Of a stretch of 41,164 bases of DNA, positions 24,903 to 32,931 are shown piece after piece; positions within the stretch are counted from its first letter, which is position 1, and every line of letters begins with the position of its first letter. A program made the translations under genes and the position numbers. Location: positions 1-41,164 of the forward strand of contig JANQQW010000281.1 of NCBI GenBank assembly GCA_028284885.1, read 5' to 3'. The notes beneath the pieces are model-generated. The model was not told the DNA's origin. It ran no database searches and was given only the letters and a program-made list of their open reading frames with translations. This DNA is from Planctomycetaceae bacterium. GTDB lineage: Bacteria; Planctomycetota; Planctomycetia; Planctomycetales; Planctomycetaceae.

Positions 24903-26015
24903 TCACTTGGCCGGCACTCCGGCGAAGGAGAGCTGCGACAGTTCGGCCTCGGTCTCCCAGTGACCCATCCCCTCGAAGCCGATGCTGAAGTTGTAGATCG
25001 CGTAGTCGTCCGGCTCGGCGGAGAGTTCCGGCTGCTTCTCCCGACCGCGACGCAGCGCTTCGGCGACGAGTTCGCGGACGTCGATCTCGACCGAGTACGG
25101 CTTCTTCAACTCCGGAACCGGACGGCCACCGCCGGTGATGCCGTCGCGCCAGAAGACGTTGCCGTGCTGTTCGACTCCGAGATGCGGGGCGTAGTGCTTG
25201 GGGTTCGACGTGTAGAGCATCATGCCGGCGAACAGCTTGCGGTCGAGGTCGTCCGGGTCGCGGAGGAAGAACATGAACTTCAGGTTCATGCTCGAGCGAG
25301 CCGCCCCACGGATGCCGTTCGGCCATTTCGTGAGCCGCTGCATGCGATCGACTTGGAATGCGACTCGAAAGTCGAGACGTTCGTACTCGGCGATCGGGAT
25401 CGGCTCTAGGAACCGCTGGTTGACGAGGAAGTGCGGCCACGTGTCGCGGGCCCACTTGGCCGAGTGGGCGGTCGCCGCGTTCCGGATCTCGTTCCGCGAG
25501 TTGTAGTACAGCCGCAGGTTGCCGCGGCGGTCCGTCGTGACCCGCTTGACGAGCTTTGTGTTACGCTTCGGGTCGTCTCGCTTCAGTCCGTAGTTGTTGA
25601 ACTGTGCGAACCGCAGCCGCTCCGGCGTGTTCTGCTCGATCACGTGGTTGACGACGAGCCGGTGGGCGTGCAGCTCACGGACGCGGTGGCCTCGTGAGTC
25701 GACGAATCCGTGGTGCAGGCCCTCTTGGAAGTCCCAGGGGTGCGTGCGGACACCGAACTTGGCGACCGGGCCGTCCGGAATGAGATGGACCTGCCAGGGC
25801 TTGATGTCCCGGTAGGCGAGGACGCGGCCGAGCGGTGGGCGACGGCCGCCGGAGAACTCGCTGCCGTACACGAACGCCGCCCCGAAGCCTTCGGTGAAGT
25901 TCGTGTCGGCGAGGAGCGGCACCGACTCGTCGGCGTGTGCCGAGGCGAACACCGACCCGAGTGCGAGAGTCGTCGCCAGCGTGGTTCGTCGCGCGAAGTC
26001 GCTCACGGAGGCCAT
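24903..26015 (-). CDS. Secreted protein of unknown function, 370 aa
   Basis: An exported protein with a signal peptide (SDFARRTTLATTLALGS, ending ASAHA). The mature part begins VPLLADTNFTEGFGAAFVYG and is rich in beta strands and aromatic residues (DIKPWQVHLIP, THPWDFQEG, NFSIGFEGMGHWETEAEL), like a carbohydrate-binding or lyase-type jelly roll. I do not recognise the family and no catalytic motif is certain. The ATG at 26015 gives a normal-length signal peptide; ATG 26057 is also in frame and would add 14 residues. It is divergent from the LacI-type regulator, and a palindrome lies between them, so it is probably under that regulator's control. Confidence 0.75.
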   Translation of the reverse strand: MASVSDFARRTTLATTLALGSVFASAHADESVPLLADTNFTEGFGAAFVYGSEFSGGRRPPLGRVLAYRDIKPWQVHLIPDGPVAKFGVRTHPWDFQEGLHHGFVDSRGHRVRELHAHRLVVNHVIEQNTPERLRFAQFNNYGLKRDDPKRNTKLVKRVTTDRRGNLRLYYNSRNEIRNAATAHSAKWARDTWPHFLVNQRFLEPIPIAEYERLDFRVAFQVDRMQRLTKWPNGIRGAARSSMNLKFMFFLRDPDDLDRKLFAGMMLYTSNPKHYAPHLGVEQHGNVFWRDGITGGGRPVPELKKPYSVEIDVRELVAEALRRGREKQPELSAEPDDYAIYNFSIGFEGMGHWETEAELSQLSFAGVPAK

Positions 26016-26079
26016 GCCGAGTTCTTCGTCGGAACGCGAGACAACGCGTTCTTGCATCGGGAGTCAAAGCGACTGTCTA

Positions 26080-26090
26080 TTTCAATGAAA
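26080..26090. promoter_or_regulatory. Probable LacI-type operator
   Basis: TTTCA-A-TGAAA is a perfect 5-bp inverted repeat around a central base, in the 118-bp space between the divergent LacI regulator and the secreted protein. The half-site TGAAA is common in LacI-family operators. It lies 54 bp before the regulator start, so it could serve both directions. Confidence 0.5.
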
Positions 26091-26133
26091 CAATGGTAGC
26101 CTGCTCTCGTCGATTCCGTCAACGGGGGGTGCC

Positions 26134-27207
26134 ATGCCGGCAACGGTGAAGGACGTCGCGAAGGCGGCCGAGGTGTCGATCGGCACGGTGAGCCGTGTCC
26201 TCAGCGGCGAGCCGAACGTCTCGCCGGAGACGGCCGACCGCGTTCTGCGGGCCGTCGAGGAGCTGAACTACACGCGGCAGCGGCGTCGGAAGTCGCCGCC
26301 GGTGTCGAGGCCGCTCGTGCGGAAGAACGTTGCCGTCGTGCTGTTGGGGCTCGACCGGTCGTTGGCGACGCTTCCCTCCGTCGCGAGCGGCATCCACGGC
26401 GCGGAGTCGGCGCTCGCCGAGGCGGGTGCCAACGTCTTTCTCGCCGACGTCCCGCTAGCGGACCGCCTCCCCGAGCCGCTCGCCCGCCGCCGCGTGCACG
26501 CGGTGGTCGTGAAGGCGGCCCTGCAGACGGAACTCATCGACCAGGCAGCTCCCGAGCTGATCTCGCGACTGCGTGAACTCCCGACGACTTGGCTGCTCGG
26601 TCGTCCACGCGGCGCGAACTGGGGTGACGTCGTCGAGTCCAATGACGCCGAGGTGGGACGACTCGCCGCCGAACACCTGCTGTCTCGTGGGCATCGCCGG
26701 GTCGCCGTGCTCGATCCGAAGCCCGACCACGTTGCACTCGGCCAACGGTACGCGAGCTTCGTCTGGCACGCTGAACGAGCGGGGGCGTCGGTCTCCCAGG
26801 TACTCGGCAAGGCCGGGGAGTGGTCCCTGCCGCTGAAGACCGTCGACGACGTCGAACTCGTCGACCGGCTGCTCGGTCGCGTCCTGCGACACCGCTCGAA
26901 ACCGACCGCCGTCTTCGTTGCCGCCGACAGCATCGCGGCCATGGTCTACCGCGCCTGCTCGAAGCGGGGACTCCGCGTCGGCGAGGACCTGAGCGTCCTC
27001 TCCTGCAACAACGAGCGGCCGCTGCTGACGGGCCTGTACCCCGAAGTCACTACGATCGACATCCGTGCCGAGCAGATCGGCCGGCAGGCGGTCGAACAAC
27101 TCGTGTGGCGTCTCGAACACCAAGACTCGCCTACCGTCGGCGTCTCGGTCGAACCCCGACTCGCGGACGGCATGTCCGTCGCGAACTTGAACGAGGAAAC
27201 GGAATGA
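26134..27207 (+). CDS. LacI family transcriptional regulator
   Basis: A 357-aa DNA-binding regulator. The helix-turn-helix and hinge (about 1-55) show VKDVAKAAEVSIGTVSRVLS followed by NVSPETADRVLRAVEELNY. The periplasmic-binding-like sensor domain (about 65-345) includes NDAEVGRLAAEHLLSRGHRR and FVAADSIAAMVYRAC, then SVLSCNNE and TTIDIRAEQIGRQAVE. It probably senses a sugar or sugar derivative and controls the two genes around it. The ATG at 26134 is the only reasonable start. Its stop overlaps the ATG of the giant CxxCH protein (ATGA), so regulator and that gene are translated from one message, an unusually tight link between regulator and target. Confidence 0.93.
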   Translation: MPATVKDVAKAAEVSIGTVSRVLSGEPNVSPETADRVLRAVEELNYTRQRRRKSPPVSRPLVRKNVAVVLLGLDRSLATLPSVASGIHGAESALAEAGANVFLADVPLADRLPEPLARRRVHAVVVKAALQTELIDQAAPELISRLRELPTTWLLGRPRGANWGDVVESNDAEVGRLAAEHLLSRGHRRVAVLDPKPDHVALGQRYASFVWHAERAGASVSQVLGKAGEWSLPLKTVDDVELVDRLLGRVLRHRSKPTAVFVAADSIAAMVYRACSKRGLRVGEDLSVLSCNNERPLLTGLYPEVTTIDIRAEQIGRQAVEQLVWRLEHQDSPTVGVSVEPRLADGMSVANLNEETE

Positions 27208-30200
27208 GAACTCTCGTACTGCTTGCGCTGCTCGGCAGCCCGGCCGTCGCCGCGGACGACCTGCCGATCCTGCTCGACGGCTTCGCGGTCGACGTCGTCG
27301 CGCGGGAGCCGATGGTCGCCAACCCGTGCGTGATGGCCTTCGACCGCCACGGCCGGTTGTTCGTCGGACAGGGACAGCAGTGGCGGGCTCCGACGCCCGA
27401 GACGCCCGGCGATCGCGTCGATCTCCTGCTCGACGACGACGGGGACGGCATCGCCGACCGACGCAAGGCCTTCGCCGAGGGGTTCAACTGCATCCAAGGG
27501 CTGGCTTGGCGGGGGAAGGACCTCTGGGTCGCCAACGCACCGGACCTGACGATCGTCCGCGACACCGACGGCGACGACGAGGCGGACGAGTACGTCCGCG
27601 TCTACACCGGGCTGGGGAACCTCGAGCACGCACTGCACGGCCTCAACTTCGGGCCGGACGGCAAGCTCTACATGTCGAAGGGGAACTCGAAGGGCTACAA
27701 CCGCCTCGACCAACTCGCCCCGAAGGTCCTTCGCGATCTCTGGGGTCTCCCGTCTCCCGCCGGCGCCCCCGACTACACGCCGATCGAGACCTTCACCAAG
27801 GAGACCTACCGGCGGAAGTACCACACGCCGCCCGACGACTGGGGGCAGACGGGTGGGATCCTTCGTTGTGATCCGGACGGACGAAACCTCGAGGTCGTCA
27901 GCCGCGGCTTCCGGAACCCTTGGGACATCACCTTCGACGACGGCTTCGACTGGCTGGGGACCGACAACGACCAGGCGCAGGGCGACAAGATCTTCGCCCC
28001 GTTCCACGGAGCCCACTTCGGTTGGGGGCATTCGTGGAGCTACCACTGGACCGGCGAGGGCCACCTGCCGACGGTCCCGGCCGCGACGCCGCTGTTCGAG
28101 GGCTCCGGAGCCGGCGTGATCCACTACCGGGCCGAGCAGTTCCCGGCCGACTACCGCGACGTCTTCCTCGTGAACGACTGGATGCGTCGCGAGATCTACC
28201 TGTTCCGGCCCGAGTGGAAGGGGGCCGTGCTCAAGTGCCGTGACGGCTTCCCGACCGTCTTCGCTCATGCGGGCGGCGGGCGGACGCTTCCGGGAAGTTC
28301 GGGCCGCGTGTTCGAGCCGACCGACATCGAGGTCGGGCCGGATGGAGCCCTCTACGTGCTCAGTTGGGGGCACGCGTACGGGGCGACCATCGAGAACGGC
28401 AAGCAGGTCGACGCGGGCCGCGTCTACCGGATTCGTCACGCGGGGAGTCCGCTCGTCGACTGGAGGGGCGAACATCGTCGGAAGCCGCTCGCGGAGTGGT
28501 CGCTCGACGAGCTTCACGCCGATCTCGTTGGCTCGATCCCGGCGTGGCGGATCGATGCCCAGGACGAACTCGTCCGTCGTGGCGACTCGGCGAAACCGTT
28601 CTTGCTGGCGAAGCTCGACGAACCGAGTCGCACGAAGGCATCGGAGACCTGGACCCTGTGGACGCTCGGGCGGCTCGCGTCGGAGGACGTCGACGTCCGT
28701 CTGATCTCGTTGCTCGAAGATGGCGAGACCTCCCGGAACCTGCGAATCCAAGCCTTGCGAATCCTCGCGTTCCGAATCCGTAACGGAATCGTCGAGAAGC
28801 GGTTGCCGGATCTCGTCGGTGAGTTGCTGACGTCGACCGACGCCCGCCTGCGACACGAGGCCGTGCAAGCGGTCTGGCAGGCACGTGAATCACGATTCGT
28901 GCCGCGGCTCGTCGAACTCGCTTCGAACGAAACCGACCGCGTGGTGTTCTACTCGACGTGGAATGCACTTCGTGAACTCGTCAGTGCTGACGAACGGCGA
29001 GAGTGGGTGGGCGACGAGCGTGCGGGCGTGCGGTTGGCGGCCTTGCTCGGGCTGTTCGAGGACGACGCGGTCGTTGCGGAGACCGTTCTGCCGCTGCTGG
29101 ACGACACGGACGCACGGGTCTCCGGACTGGTCGAACTCTGGCTTCGGAAGACGGGGCGGTTGGAGCCGCAGGTGACGATGACGCCACCACCCGGCGAGTA
29201 CACGGCCCCGGTCACCGTCACCCTCGCGACTTCGATTCCCGGTGCCGGGCTGACGTACTCGCTCGACGGATCGACGCCGGTCAAGACCTCGACCCCGTAC
29301 ACCCGGCCGATCACGATCGACCGCACCACGACGCTACGCGTGGCGGCGATCAAGTCCGCCGAGCGACCCGGAGTCGCGTCCGGAACGTATCGCATCCGGC
29401 ACGTCGAGCCGTACCGCCACCGTCCGTTCGTCACGGACGTGACCGCGAAGACCGGAAGGCCGTACGAACTCGACTGGACCGGCCTCGCCGTCGGCAAGCG
29501 ACACTACACCGACCGCGACTACGCGATCACGAGCGTTCCTCCCGAACTCGTCGGCGTCCCGTTCCTCCGCACGGCGAACAACGACGACCGGGAGATCGGT
29601 GGCGACCTGCTCTCGTTCACCTCGGACACGGAGGTCGACGTGATCGTCGGCGTCGACGTCCGTGTGAACGCTCCGCTCGCGTGGATGCGCATCGGCGAGG
29701 AGGACGGGTTCGTCGACACGGAGCTCGTTCTCCGTACGGACGACCCCGACTTCCGCCTCTACGAGAAGACGTTTCCTCCCGGCAAGATCGTGCTGGGCGG
29801 GAACCTGAACGCCCCGAGCGACTCGAGGCGCGGGAACTACACCGTCATCCTCGATCGTCGGATCGTCGTCCCGGACGCGACCCGACTCCCCGCCACCGCG
29901 GCCGAGGTCGAGGCGGCACTCGCGACGGCCGACCCGGCTCGCGGACGGGAGCTGTTCCTGCATCCTCGCGGGGCGGGTTGTGTGAAGTGCCACCGCATGG
30001 AGGGGCTCGGCCCGAAGTACGCCCCCGACCTCTCGGACATCGGCTCGCGGGCGATGAAGCCGTCGATCCTGATCGAGTCGATCCTCCAGCCGAGCAAGGT
30101 CGTCACCGAGGGGTTCGCCCAGCAGCAGATCGTCACGGTGGAGGGGAAGGTGCTGAGCGGGGCCGTACTCGAGGAGACCGGGCGGTCGCTCGTGCTCGTC

Positions 30201-31298
30201 GACTCCTCCGGCAAGCCGACGACGGTCGCGAAGGTGGACATCGAGGAACGCATCGGCACGAAGCAGTCGCCGATGCCGGCCGGCTTCGACAAGATGCTCA
30301 CCGCCCAGCAGATCGCGGACGTCGTCGCCTGGCTCGGCACGCAGACGTCGGTCGGCGACCGCAGCGGCTTCTCGTTCCGCGACCGGGCCGACCACCTCGA
30401 CGTGCACCTCGGCGAGCAACGGATCGCGACGTACGTCAAGCGGCATCCGCAGCTCACGCGGCGGGCGTTCGTGAACGTCACCACGCCGTCGGGCATCCCG
30501 GTCACGCGGAACTTCCCGCCGCGGAAGCCGGAGGACGTGGACCCCGGCTACACCGCCGAGAACGGCATCATCCACCCCGTCATACACCCCGGCCTCTGGA
30601 TCGGCTTCGGCGACGTCGACGGCAACGACTACTGGCGACTCCGGGCGAAGGTCGAGTTCGACGGCTTCGTCGAACCACCCGCCGGCGATCGGACCTCGGG
30701 CCGCTTCGCCGTCCGGAATCGTTACCTCGACGAGAAGGGCTCCGAAACCGTCTGCACCGAGATCACCCGCTACGAGTTCGAGCGGGTCGACGACGGCTGG
30801 TGGCTGCGGATCGACGCCGAGTACCGAAACGACGACCGCGACTTCTACTTCGGCGACCAGGAGGAGTCCGGGCTGGCGGTGCGGGTCGCCTCGCCGATTC
30901 GCGTGCAGGGAGGCAACGGCACGATTCTGAACGACCGCGGCGAACGGAACGGCGGCGAGGTGTGGGGGAAACCGGCGAAGTGGTTCGACTACTCCGGACG
31001 CGTCGACGGTCGCGAGGTCGGCGTGATGGTCGTGCCGTCCGCGTCGAACCCCCGCCCGTCGTGGTTGCACGCCCGCGACTACGGCGTCGTCGTCACGAAC
31101 CCGTTTCCGAAGCAGCCGAGGGAACGCCGCGAGCCGTACGTGAAGACGTGGGTGAAGAAGGGGGAGCCGTTTCGCCTCGAGTACGACGTCCTGATCCACG
31201 ACCGGCCGGCCGGCAGTCCGCTCGACCACGGGGCGGCGTTCGAGCGGGCCAAGTTGCGTCGCGACCGGGGAGTCGCGTCGGAGCCGGTCCGACGATGA
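27204..31298 (+). CDS. PVC-type heme-binding CxxCH protein fused to DUF6807 (PmoA-like)
   Basis: A 1364-aa secreted fusion. A signal peptide (1-17) leads into a glucose/sorbosone-dehydrogenase-like beta-propeller (about 20-430) with calcium-type loops (DDDGDGIAD, DTDGDDEAD) and the GFRNPWDITFD motif. A HEAT-like region (about 450-640) and a chitobiase/hexosaminidase C-terminal-type domain (about 661-730, GLTYSLDGSTP) follow. A beta-rich segment (732-885) precedes the PVC heme domain (about 912-1046) with CVKCH near 925. A DUF6807 domain (about 1066-1350, HPGLWIGFGDVDGNDYW) closes the protein. Separate planctomycete genes usually carry the propeller-heme unit and DUF6807. It probably oxidises a sugar outside the cytoplasm; that is inference. 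It overlaps the LacI stop by four bases and has GAGGAA upstream. Confidence 0.88.
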   Translation: MRTLVLLALLGSPAVAADDLPILLDGFAVDVVAREPMVANPCVMAFDRHGRLFVGQGQQWRAPTPETPGDRVDLLLDDDGDGIADRRKAFAEGFNCIQGLAWRGKDLWVANAPDLTIVRDTDGDDEADEYVRVYTGLGNLEHALHGLNFGPDGKLYMSKGNSKGYNRLDQLAPKVLRDLWGLPSPAGAPDYTPIETFTKETYRRKYHTPPDDWGQTGGILRCDPDGRNLEVVSRGFRNPWDITFDDGFDWLGTDNDQAQGDKIFAPFHGAHFGWGHSWSYHWTGEGHLPTVPAATPLFEGSGAGVIHYRAEQFPADYRDVFLVNDWMRREIYLFRPEWKGAVLKCRDGFPTVFAHAGGGRTLPGSSGRVFEPTDIEVGPDGALYVLSWGHAYGATIENGKQVDAGRVYRIRHAGSPLVDWRGEHRRKPLAEWSLDELHADLVGSIPAWRIDAQDELVRRGDSAKPFLLAKLDEPSRTKASETWTLWTLGRLASEDVDVRLISLLEDGETSRNLRIQALRILAFRIRNGIVEKRLPDLVGELLTSTDARLRHEAVQAVWQARESRFVPRLVELASNETDRVVFYSTWNALRELVSADERREWVGDERAGVRLAALLGLFEDDAVVAETVLPLLDDTDARVSGLVELWLRKTGRLEPQVTMTPPPGEYTAPVTVTLATSIPGAGLTYSLDGSTPVKTSTPYTRPITIDRTTTLRVAAIKSAERPGVASGTYRIRHVEPYRHRPFVTDVTAKTGRPYELDWTGLAVGKRHYTDRDYAITSVPPELVGVPFLRTANNDDREIGGDLLSFTSDTEVDVIVGVDVRVNAPLAWMRIGEEDGFVDTELVLRTDDPDFRLYEKTFPPGKIVLGGNLNAPSDSRRGNYTVILDRRIVVPDATRLPATAAEVEAALATADPARGRELFLHPRGAGCVKCHRMEGLGPKYAPDLSDIGSRAMKPSILIESILQPSKVVTEGFAQQQIVTVEGKVLSGAVLEETGRSLVLVDSSGKPTTVAKVDIEERIGTKQSPMPAGFDKMLTAQQIADVVAWLGTQTSVGDRSGFSFRDRADHLDVHLGEQRIATYVKRHPQLTRRAFVNVTTPSGIPVTRNFPPRKPEDVDPGYTAENGIIHPVIHPGLWIGFGDVDGNDYWRLRAKVEFDGFVEPPAGDRTSGRFAVRNRYLDEKGSETVCTEITRYEFERVDDGWWLRIDAEYRNDDRDFYFGDQEESGLAVRVASPIRVQGGNGTILNDRGERNGGEVWGKPAKWFDYSGRVDGREVGVMVVPSASNPRPSWLHARDYGVVVTNPFPKQPRERREPYVKTWVKKGEPFRLEYDVLIHDRPAGSPLDHGAAFERAKLRRDRGVASEPVRR

Positions 31299-31342
31299 GC
31301 GGCCTTCACGTGGTCAGCCTGGCTGGGACGCAAGGTCTCGCG

Positions 31343-31362
31343 TGCGTGGACGGTTACACGCA
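31343..31362. terminator. Possible hairpin between convergent genes
   Basis: TGCGTG-gacggtta-CACGCA forms a 6-bp stem in the 117-bp gap between the CxxCH fusion gene and the convergent DUF1501 gene. There is no U-run on either side, so the terminator call is weak. Confidence 0.25.
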
Positions 31363-31415
31363 AGACTCTGCGGAATCGTCCCGGGTGACTCAGCGTTCCA
31401 CCAACCGGGTGGCCA

Positions 31416-32900
31416 CTAGCTGACAACCTCGTGGATCACGTGGCCGTGCACGTCGGTCAGGCGGCGTTCCAGGCCGTTGTGGTAGAAGGTCAGCCTGCGG
31501 TGGTCCAGACCCAGCAGGTGCAGGATCGTGGCGTGCAGGTCGTGGACGGTCCGCACGTTCTCGACCGCCTCGTAGCCGAACTCGTCAGTCGCGCCGTAGC
31601 TGAACGGCGCCTTCACGCCGGCCCCCGCCAGCCAGCAGGTGAAGCCTCGCGGATTGTGGTCCCGGCCACTCGCTCCCTTCTGGAACGTCGGCATGCGACC
31701 GAATTCGGTGCACCAGACGACGAGCGTCTCCTCCAGCAACCCGCGTTGCTTCAGGTCGGTCAACAGGCCGGAGACCGGCTGGTCGAGGATCGGCCCGTGC
31801 TTGGCGTACTGCTCCGCCAGCTTCTTGTGGCCGTCCCAGTTGCTGACCCCCTCGCCGCCGGTCTGGTAGGCGCCGTTGAACAGTTGCACGAACCGCACGC
31901 CCCGCTCGATGAGCCGCCGGGCCAGGATGCAGTTCCGCGCGAACGCCGCCATAAGCGGGTTCTCGGCGTCGTCGGCCCCGTACAGCGCGAACGTGCTCTT
32001 CGGCTCCGTGGAGAGGTCGCTCACGGCCGGCACGCTCAGCTGCATTCGGGCCGCCAACTGGTAACTGGCGACGCGGGCCGCCAGTTCGGTGTCGCCGGGA
32101 TACCGGTCGTTGAAGCGTGTGTTGAGACGGTCGAGGAACAGTCGCGTCGCACGGTCGGTCGGCTCCCCGACGGCGGTCGGACGTGCCAGGTTCCGGATCG
32201 GTCGGGCCGCGTTGAAGTCCGTCCCCTGGTAGGCCGCCGGCAGGAAGCCGGCACCCCAGTTGTTCACGCTCGACTGGGGTGTCCCGCGCGGGTCCGGAAT
32301 CGCCACGTAGGCGGGGAGTTCACGGTTCTCGCTGCCAAGAGCGTACGTCACCCAGGCCCCCATGCTGGGGAACCCGTCGAGGATGTTCCCGGTGGAGACG
32401 AAGTTCTCGCCGGGGCCGTGCGTGTTCGTCTTGCTCGTCAGCGAGTGGACGAAGCACAAGTCGTCCGCCAGCGCGCCGATCCGGGGGACGAGATCCGTGA
32501 TCATCTTTCCGCACTCTCCGCGGGGGCGGAACGTCCACGGACTCCTCTGCAGGTTCCCCTGAACCGACTGGAACGTCCGCAGGTTCTCGCCGCCGGGCAG
32601 CGGTTGGTCGTGCCGCTGGACCAGTTCTGGCTTGTAGTCGAACGTGTCGATCTGGCTGCAGGCACCGCTGCAGAAGACGACCAGCACGTTCTTCGCCCGT
32701 GCCGCGAAGTGCGGGACGCGAGGGGCGTACGGTTGGGCCGGGTCGATCACAGGGCGGATCGGCGAGCTCTCGTCTTCCCCGGCCAGCAGGCCGTCGGCGT
32801 CGAGCAGGCTGGCGAGCGCGATTCCTCCCAGCCCGGCCGCCATGTCGCCTAGGAAGCGGCGGCGAGTCGGTTGGTCTCGACGGGGGAGTGGGGCGGACAC
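31416..32900 (-). CDS. DUF1501 Tat-exported protein
   Basis: A 494-aa DUF1501 protein, of the alkaline-phosphatase-like superfamily but without known activity. A Tat signal ([12 protein letters not shown]) opens it. Typical blocks are [20 protein letters not shown] (about 73-92), [49 protein letters not shown] with [15 protein letters not shown], and the C-terminal [15 protein letters not shown]. The histidines and aspartates in the last blocks could bind metal, as in alkaline-phosphatase-like enzymes. The start is GTG at 32900 with GAGGAGG seven bases upstream. It lies 31 bases after the DUF1549/1553 cytochrome gene, with which it forms the standard planctomycete pair. Confidence 0.93.
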   Translation of the reverse strand: MSAPLPRRDQPTRRRFLGDMAAGLGGIALASLLDADGLLAGEDESSPIRPVIDPAQPYAPRVPHFAARAKNVLVVFCSGACSQIDTFDYKPELVQRHDQPLPGGENLRTFQSVQGNLQRSPWTFRPRGECGKMITDLVPRIGALADDLCFVHSLTSKTNTHGPGENFVSTGNILDGFPSMGAWVTYALGSENRELPAYVAIPDPRGTPQSSVNNWGAGFLPAAYQGTDFNAARPIRNLARPTAVGEPTDRATRLFLDRLNTRFNDRYPGDTELAARVASYQLAARMQLSVPAVSDLSTEPKSTFALYGADDAENPLMAAFARNCILARRLIERGVRFVQLFNGAYQTGGEGVSNWDGHKKLAEQYAKHGPILDQPVSGLLTDLKQRGLLEETLVVWCTEFGRMPTFQKGASGRDHNPRGFTCWLAGAGVKAPFSYGATDEFGYEAVENVRTVHDLHATILHLLGLDHRRLTFYHNGLERRLTDVHGHVIHEVVS

Positions 32901-32931
32901 GACGGACCTCCTCGGGGCGAGACGGGGCAGC

